A DNA stretch of 10,038 nt from an uncultured Pseudomonadota bacterium (GTDB taxonomy: Bacteria; Pseudomonadota; Gammaproteobacteria; Burkholderiales; SG8-39). Each line of letters begins with the position of its first letter. Within the stretch, counting starts at the first letter, position 1. A program made the translations under genes and the position numbers. The stretch lies in assembly GCA_903895005.1 (NCBI GenBank), contig CAITSH010000337.1, positions 1 to 10,038 on the forward strand, read 5' to 3'. The notes below the pieces were generated by a model. That model was not told where the DNA came from. It was given only the letters and a program-made list of their open reading frames with translations, and did not search any database. Positions 6,032 through 10,038 of this stretch are shown one piece after another.

Positions 6032-7813
6032 TCACGATGGTGCGGTAATGGAAAACGTAAACCGTGCGCCCGCCCCCGGGGTACCCTGGGCAGACACCCG
6101 TCCGCCGTGGCGCTCAATCACGCGCTTGACGATCGCAAGCCCGACGCCGGTTCCCTCGAACTCTTTTTCATGGTGGAGCCGGCTGAACAGCTTGAACAGC
6201 TTGTCGGCGTAGGCCATGTCGAAGCCGGTGCCGTTGTCGGCGACAAAGTACGCGCCGTCTTCGAAACCGATTCGAATCGTCGGGATTTCGGTTTTTGCGC
6301 TGTACTTGAGTGCGTTGCCGATGAGGTTGATCCAGACCTGCCGCAGCAGCACGCGGTCGCCCTGGCACGGCGGCAGGGTTCCGATCTCGAAGCGCGCACC
6401 CGTGCTGCGGTCGACCAGCTCCGCGACGACTGAATCGACTTTTTCACCCATGTCCACCGGCTCCCGGTTCAATTCCTGGGTGGAATAGCGCGACAGGTCG
6501 AGCAGGTCGTTGAGCAGGTCGCTCATGCGTCTGGAATTGTTGCGGATGCGCTCAAACAGACGACGGCCCTCGCTGCCCTCGGGAAGGCTAAGTTCTTCCT
6601 GCAGGATGGCCGTGTAGCCGTCGATGGCACGAAGCGGCGCGCGCAAATCATGCGACACCGAGTACATGAAGGCCTCGAGTTCGGCATTGGTGCTTTCCAG
6701 TGCCGCGTTGCTCGCGCGCTGGCGGCGGGAAAACTCGTCAAGCAGCAGGTTGCGCGATTCGAGTTTCAGGGCCAGTTCGGTGAGCTCCGCGACGCGGTTC
6801 TCGCGCTCGAGCCGCCACTGGCCCCAGCTGCGCTCTATCCAGCGGATGATGGCGATACCCCCGCCAAAGGTCAGCAGCAGGAGCAGGTAGATCGGCCAGG
6901 TCGAAGCCCACCACTCCATATAGAGATTACGCTGGGGGTTGTTGACGTAAAAGGTCAGGGGATAATTGGGCAGGCGCCGAAAGGCGAGGGTCGTTCCCTC
7001 CCCGGTGATTTTGCTCTTGCCGCGCAAGAGTCCGTTCTTGGGGAGGTTGCCCTTGCGCAGGTGGTCCGGCAACAGGCCGTCCAGCGGCTCTGTGAAGATA
7101 CGTGTCGGGCGCTCGGGTGGCAGCGGATGGCGCGCGACAACGTACATGTCATCGCGGATGATGCCCATCGCCGCCGCGGGGGGCAGCGGTGCCTCGCTCC
7201 AGAAGGCGTGGGTGCGCGCCTGGGAAAGTCCGCCGCCCAGCACGTAGAGCAGTTTCCCGCCGGCATCGCGCACGCCGTAGCGAAGCGGGGTGGTTATGGT
7301 GCCGCTGAGCGGTCCGATGAACGGACGGCTCACGGCCATGCTCGCGCCGTTAAGCAGCGCAGCACGCGCGTCAATGAACGAGGGTTCACCGCCAATGTTC
7401 GGTTGTAGTCCCGTCGGTTTCCCCTCGCTGGTCGCAAGCACCGTTCCGTCCGGATCGGCTAACACGACGATTTCAAATTCTGGGTAGCGTTTTTTGAATT
7501 TTGCGAACTCCGGTGCAATCCTCGGGGTAATGCCCTCGGTGAGCAGCGTCGTGGCGGCGAGGCCGGCGAGGGTTTTTTCCAGGGTCGACAAATAGGTGTC
7601 GACGGCCTGGGCACCCATGACGACCATGGTCTCCAATTCACGGTCATGGCGTTCGACCGTCTTGTTCCAGGAGGTGAGCGTAAAGCCCGCGCCCGCCAGC
7701 AGCAGGAGGGCTCCGGCCATTGCATAGGCGATATAACGTTGGCGTTGGTAGGCAAACGCCTCAGCGCGAGGCTGCGGTGGTGTTGCGCGCTGCGGGTCCG
7801 GCGGAGTCGGCAT
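6032..7813 (-). CDS. Membrane-bound sensor histidine kinase with double-Cache-like periplasmic domain
   Basis: The predicted protein has 593 residues. Transmembrane helices lie at about 28-47 and 306-325 and frame a periplasmic sensor region of roughly 255 residues that looks like a double Cache (PDC) fold, with blocks such as VVLADPDGTVLATSEG and a GGGLSQA turn. A coiled coil (330-380) leads to the HisKA helix with phospho-acceptor H388 in SVSHDLRAPLR. The ATPase domain has the N box (WINLIGNALKYS, N500), G1 (VADNGTGFD), F box (LFKLFSRLH) and G2 (GTGVGLAIV, from 555). All kinase elements are present, so it should autophosphorylate in response to an external small molecule. No response regulator gene is visible. 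The start is uncertain: ATG 7813 was chosen because upstream in-frame codons (ATGs at 7909 and 7966) give an atypical Arg/Ser/Cys-rich leader, but no strong ribosome binding site precedes any of them. Confidence 0.92.
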   Translation of the reverse strand: MPTPPDPQRATPPQPRAEAFAYQRQRYIAYAMAGALLLLAGAGFTLTSWNKTVERHDRELETMVVMGAQAVDTYLSTLEKTLAGLAATTLLTEGITPRIAPEFAKFKKRYPEFEIVVLADPDGTVLATSEGKPTGLQPNIGGEPSFIDARAALLNGASMAVSRPFIGPLSGTITTPLRYGVRDAGGKLLYVLGGGLSQARTHAFWSEAPLPPAAAMGIIRDDMYVVARHPLPPERPTRIFTEPLDGLLPDHLRKGNLPKNGLLRGKSKITGEGTTLAFRRLPNYPLTFYVNNPQRNLYMEWWASTWPIYLLLLLTFGGGIAIIRWIERSWGQWRLERENRVAELTELALKLESRNLLLDEFSRRQRASNAALESTNAELEAFMYSVSHDLRAPLRAIDGYTAILQEELSLPEGSEGRRLFERIRNNSRRMSDLLNDLLDLSRYSTQELNREPVDMGEKVDSVVAELVDRSTGARFEIGTLPPCQGDRVLLRQVWINLIGNALKYSAKTEIPTIRIGFEDGAYFVADNGTGFDMAYADKLFKLFSRLHHEKEFEGTGVGLAIVKRVIERHGGRVSAQGTPGAGARFTFSITAPS

Positions 7814-8081
7814 AGAGTTGGTCTGCGTCTTGGATCGCGTAAAGGGGCCAACTAGATTCTCGTCATCGCCTGCGGCGCCCGCCCGCGATGCACAGCGCTG
7901 GCGCGACATTCCGGGGCATGACGATAGATAGGTATCGGCTCTACGGGTGCTTGAACAAGTGTACATGAGTACGTAACGTATGCCGCTGTTCTATGCTGCG
8001 CAGCATGACTGCGTGTGGTTTGCAGTGCCGGTGCGCTTGCTTTCGGAGCCCCGCCGCTTTAAGGTGCGGGCCGGGCGCCGG

Positions 8082-8099
8082 GGCGATGCCGTCATCGCC
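8082..8099 (+). repeat. Hairpin in the presumed amidohydrolase leader
   Basis: GGCGATG at 8082-8088 pairs with CATCGCC at 8093-8099 around a CCGT loop. It lies about 20 nt upstream of the ribosome binding site. The surrounding 8045-8085 is also GC-rich and self-complementary (GCCCCG at 8048-8053 with CGGGGC at 8079-8084). No known riboswitch class is recognised. Confidence 0.4.
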
Positions 8100-8118
8100 G
8101 TGTACCGAAGACTAGACA

Positions 8119-8125
8119 AGGGAGG
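8119..8125 (+). promoter_or_regulatory. Shine-Dalgarno site of the amidohydrolase gene
   Basis: AGGGAGG lies 8 nt before the ATG at 8134. It fixes a start that includes the Tat signal. Confidence 0.75.
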
Positions 8126-8133
8126 GGACTGCG

Positions 8134-9216
8134 ATGAATAAACTGGCCTGTTTTTGTGGTGAGGCAGCGAACGGCGCCGGGGGGGCGAACGCCTCACGGC
8201 GCGGCTTTTTATCCGGCCTGGGTGCGCTGGGTGCGGCGGCGCTGCTGCCGGGCTGCCAGACCGGTGGTGCCGCGGTGGCCGGAGCCAAGCCGCATCGCAT
8301 CGACATCCATCACCACATCGTGCCACCCAAATACGCGGCCGACCTTGCGCGCCTGGGCGGCGGCGGGGCGCCCAAATGGTCGCCGCAGATGTCGCTCGAA
8401 GACATGGACGCCAACGGCATTGCCACTTCGGTTGTGGCGCTGATGCAGCCGGGGGCGTATTTCAATAACGCCGACACCGACCGCCGCCTGGCGCGCGAAT
8501 CGAACGAATACGCCGCGCAAATGGCGCGCGATTACCCGGGGCGCTTTGGCTCGTTTGCCACGCTGCCGCTGATGGATACCGCGGGCAGCCTGCGCGAAAT
8601 CGAATACGCCTTTGATACGCTCAAGGCCGACGGCATCGGGCTGATGACCAGTTACGCCACCAAATACCTCGGGGACCGCCAGTTCTGGCCGATATGGGAA
8701 GAACTCAACCGGCGCAAGGCGGTGATTTACACCCATCCGCTGTCGCCCGCCTGTTGCCGCAACCCGATCGACGGCCTGCCGCCATCGGCGATCGAATTCG
8801 CCACGGACACCACGCGCACCGTCGCCAGCCTGCTGTTTGGCGGCGCGGCCAATAAATTCCCGGACATCAAATGGATCTGGTCGCACAGCGGGGGCACCAT
8901 GCCTTTCCTGTGGAGCCGCTTTACGCGCCAGGAAGTGGACATGAAGGAAAAGGCCAAGGAGGTGCTGCCGAACGGTGTGCTGGCCGAGGTGAAGCGTTTT
9001 TACTACGATACGGCGCAGGGCCACCACGAGGGCGCCATCGCCGCGCTGCGCGCGCTGATCCCCACGTCACAAATCATGTTTGGCAGCGACTTCCCCTATC
9101 GCAAGGGCGAGGATGTGCGCATCGGGCTTGGTGAGCGCAGCTTTACCGGCGCGGAACGCGAAGCCATAGACCGCGGCAACGCGCTGCGCGTCATGCCCGG
9201 GCTGCGCACGCTTTAA
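8134..9216 (+). CDS. Tat-exported, probably lipid-anchored amidohydrolase (ACMSD-like, amidohydrolase 2 family)
   Basis: This 360-residue metal-dependent hydrolase or decarboxylase has a TIM-barrel amidohydrolase fold. Expected metal and catalytic residues are present: H59 and H61 in RIDIHHHIVPP, H201 in VIYTHPLSP, H251 in WSHSGGTMPF and D319 in FGSDFPYR. These are the hallmarks of the 2-amino-3-carboxymuconate semialdehyde decarboxylase-like group. The N-terminus carries a twin-arginine signal (SRRGFLSG, R22-R23), a hydrophobic stretch and a lipobox-like LLPGC ending in C41, so folded export and lipid attachment are likely. Gln at the position after the Cys would favour the outer membrane over the inner. 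The start is supported by AGGGAGG about 8 nt before the ATG. A Bug receptor gene starts 84 nt downstream on the same strand, suggesting that the enzyme processes a compound in the periplasm before capture. The substrate is unknown. Confidence 0.93.
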   Translation: MNKLACFCGEAANGAGGANASRRGFLSGLGALGAAALLPGCQTGGAAVAGAKPHRIDIHHHIVPPKYAADLARLGGGGAPKWSPQMSLEDMDANGIATSVVALMQPGAYFNNADTDRRLARESNEYAAQMARDYPGRFGSFATLPLMDTAGSLREIEYAFDTLKADGIGLMTSYATKYLGDRQFWPIWEELNRRKAVIYTHPLSPACCRNPIDGLPPSAIEFATDTTRTVASLLFGGAANKFPDIKWIWSHSGGTMPFLWSRFTRQEVDMKEKAKEVLPNGVLAEVKRFYYDTAQGHHEGAIAALRALIPTSQIMFGSDFPYRKGEDVRIGLGERSFTGAEREAIDRGNALRVMPGLRTL

Positions 9217-9259
9217 GCGTTTTAAGTAATTTTCAAAAGCAGAAGATAAAAGGGCGGCC

Positions 9260-9304
9260 ATGAAACTCCGGCGTGTGGCCACGGGCCACGAGAGCTGCAG
9301 ATGA
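9260..9304 (+). CDS. Possible 14-codon upstream ORF overlapping the receptor start
   Basis: An ATG at 9260, 7 nt after an AGGG element (9250-9253), opens a short frame encoding MKLRRVATGHESCR. It ends in a TGA at 9302-9304, which overlaps the ATG of the receptor gene (9301-9303) in the classic ATGA arrangement. It could be a leader peptide that couples translation to the receptor, or simply chance. A 6-bp hairpin (9275-9289) lies inside it. The peptide resembles no leader I recognise. Conservation of the overlap in relatives would decide. Confidence 0.25.
   Translation: MKLRRVATGHESCR
9275..9289 (+). repeat. Hairpin just upstream of the last receptor gene
   Basis: GTGGCC at 9275-9280 pairs with GGCCAC at 9284-9289 around an ACG loop, and a flanking G-U pair can extend it. 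It ends 11 nt before the receptor ATG, next to the weak GAGAG ribosome binding site, so it could limit or time receptor translation. There is no T tract, so it is not an intrinsic terminator of the amidohydrolase gene. Confidence 0.35.
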
Positions 9305-10038
9305 GGGCATGGCTTCCTAAGCTGTGTGTGTCGGTTGTACTCGCGTGTGCCGTGGCAGGGACGCAGGCGCAAGGACAGACCCAGGGCCAGACCCAGGGCC
9401 AGACCGCAGCCCAGGCGGCGGCCTACCCGGCGCGGGCGGTGCGCATCATCGTGCCCTCGGCGCCGGGCGGTGGCACCGACATCGTGGCGCGGGTGATGGC
9501 GCAGCATTTCAGCAAGGCTTTTGGCCAGCAATTCGTGGTTGAGAACAAACCCGGCGCCGGCAACCTGATCGGCATCGAGGCGGCGGCACGCTCGGCCCCG
9601 GACGGCTACACGCTGTTGTTTGTTCCCAGTCCGCTGGTGCTCAATACGGTGCTCTATAAAAGCGTTCCCTACGACCCGGTGCGCGATTTCGCGCCCGTCA
9701 CCATCGCCGCGACTGCTCCCAATGTGCTGGTTGTGGGGCCGGCCGTGACGGCGAAAACACTCCCTGAATTGATCTCCCAGGCGAAACAAAAGCCCGGCGG
9801 GATCAATTATGGCAGCGCAGGCACCGGCACCTCGCCGCATATGTCCATGGAGTTGTTCAAGAGCATGGCCGGCGTTGATTTGCTGCACATCCCGTACAAG
9901 GGCACCACGCCCGGCGTCACCGATCTTATCGGGGGGCAGATCGGCGCGATGTTCGTTAACACGCTGACCGCAAAACCGCATATCGATTCGGGCCGGCTGC
10001 GCGCGCTCGCCGTATCCGGCGCGAAACGCCTCGATGCA
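9301..10038 (+). CDS. Bug/TctC-family periplasmic solute-binding receptor, 3' end beyond the window
   Basis: 246 codons are visible and remain open at the right edge. About 75 to 80 more would be expected for this family. The signal peptide is residues 1-23 (MRAWLPKLCVSVVLACAVAG, then TQA). It is followed by an unusual Gln/Thr/Gly linker (26-35) made by a 12-bp tandem repeat, and an Ala-rich stretch before YPARAVRIIVP. Family blocks: VPSAPGGGTDIVAR, VENKPGAGNLIG, APDGYTLLF, YGSAGTGTSPHMSMELF and IPYKGTTPGVTDLIGGQIGAM. The gene lies 84 nt after the amidohydrolase on the same strand and is probably cotranscribed, so it may bind the substrate or product of that enzyme. The ATG at 9301 is preceded by a weak GAGAG site and overlaps the stop of a short upstream ORF. 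The ligand is unknown. Confidence 0.93.
   Translation, partial: MRAWLPKLCVSVVLACAVAGTQAQGQTQGQTQGQTAAQAAAYPARAVRIIVPSAPGGGTDIVARVMAQHFSKAFGQQFVVENKPGAGNLIGIEAAARSAPDGYTLLFVPSPLVLNTVLYKSVPYDPVRDFAPVTIAATAPNVLVVGPAVTAKTLPELISQAKQKPGGINYGSAGTGTSPHMSMELFKSMAGVDLLHIPYKGTTPGVTDLIGGQIGAMFVNTLTAKPHIDSGRLRALAVSGAKRLDA
9376..9405 (+). repeat. 12-bp tandem repeat, 2.5 copies, inside the receptor gene
   Basis: CAGACCCAGGGC occurs at 9376-9387 and 9388-9399 and begins a third time at 9400-9405. The unit is a multiple of three and in frame, encoding QTQG, QTQG, QT directly after the predicted signal-peptide cut. Copy-number change by slippage would alter linker length without a frameshift. Confidence 0.85.

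Larger units (their letters stand above)
7814..8133. other. Divergent intergenic region between histidine kinase and amidohydrolase genes
   Basis: This is a 320-nt stretch without a supported gene that must carry the promoters for both divergent genes. Visible structure includes CTTGAACAAG (7950-7959), GTAC-ATGA-GTAC (7961-7972), the perfect 14-bp palindrome ATGCTGCGCAGCAT (7993-8006) and a GC-rich hairpin at 8082-8099. TTGAAC (7951-7956) with TAACGT (7974-7979) at 17-nt spacing is a weak promoter candidate for the amidohydrolase. If it is real, the palindrome would lie just downstream of the transcription start, where a repressor could act. Part of the region is open in the kinase frame but probably not coding. 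Confidence 0.45.

Noticed and set aside
7814..7966. Longer histidine kinase start at 7966 or 7909
   Set aside because: The extra residues are Arg/Ser/Cys-rich without a family match, and the first transmembrane helix follows normally after the ATG at 7813. No start has a strong ribosome binding site, so some doubt remains.
8041..8118. Possible riboswitch in the GC-rich leader of the amidohydrolase gene
   Set aside because: Only simple hairpins are visible. No conserved riboswitch core that I know is present.
9067..9981. Long open frame on the minus strand (about 304 codons)
   Set aside because: It lies antisense to the amidohydrolase end and the receptor gene at 9301-10038, whose plus-strand translation shows clear family motifs. 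The minus-strand product is His/Arg-rich and has no recognisable domain.
1..10038. Mobile element, CRISPR array, prophage, defence or toxin-antitoxin system
   Set aside because: No transposase, integrase, regular spaced repeats, nuclease or toxin-like small gene pair is seen. Base composition and gene style are even across the window.

Overview
The window is a GC-rich, densely coded bacterial segment. It most likely comes from a betaproteobacterium of the order Burkholderiales. The main clue is four separate genes or gene fragments for periplasmic solute-binding receptors of the Bug (TctC-like, tripartite tricarboxylate transporter) family within 10 kb. Expansion of this family is a hallmark of Bordetella, Cupriavidus, Variovorax and relatives. 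The species cannot be named from the sequence alone.

Layout. (1) Positions 1-2973, minus strand: a probable catabolic operon read right to left, with a Bug receptor (2973-2005), a TauD/TfdA-type Fe(II)/2-oxoglutarate dioxygenase (1952-1074), a metallo-beta-lactamase-fold hydrolase (987-112) and the first 24 codons of another secreted protein, probably a second Bug receptor (73-1, cut by the window edge). A strong hairpin lies between the dioxygenase and hydrolase genes. (2) Positions 2974-3315: a divergent intergenic region with two inverted repeats. (3) Plus strand: a diguanylate cyclase with a coiled-coil linker and an active GGEEF signature but a degenerate inhibitory site (3316-4332), then a Bug receptor (4380-5354). 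(4) Minus strand, convergent with the previous block: a membrane-bound sensor histidine kinase (7813-6032) followed after 15 nt by a small SAM-dependent methyltransferase (6016-5375). (5) Positions 7814-8133: a second divergent intergenic region with several short palindromes. (6) Plus strand: a Tat-exported, probably lipid-anchored amidohydrolase of the ACMSD-like family (8134-9216), then a Bug receptor cut by the right edge (9301-10038), whose N-terminal linker carries a 12-bp tandem repeat.

How the genes could work together. The two outer blocks each pair one or more receptors for small, often carboxylated, organic compounds with catabolic enzymes: an oxygenase plus a hydrolase on the left, and a periplasmic amidohydrolase on the right. 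This suggests uptake and breakdown of organic acids, aromatic-derived acids or sulfonates. No membrane subunits of a tripartite transporter (TctA or TctB) and no transcriptional regulator are present, so the receptors would have to use transporters encoded elsewhere or act as sensors. The central block is signalling (c-di-GMP synthesis and a histidine kinase without a visible response regulator) plus a methyltransferase. It has no evident functional link to the flanks.

I see no mobile element, CRISPR array, tRNA or rRNA gene, and no clearly new system. The most unusual points are the lipid-anchored Tat amidohydrolase, a 14-codon upstream ORF overlapping the last receptor start codon, the KxxD inhibitory site in the cyclase, and the receptor/oxygenase/hydrolase operon of unknown substrate.
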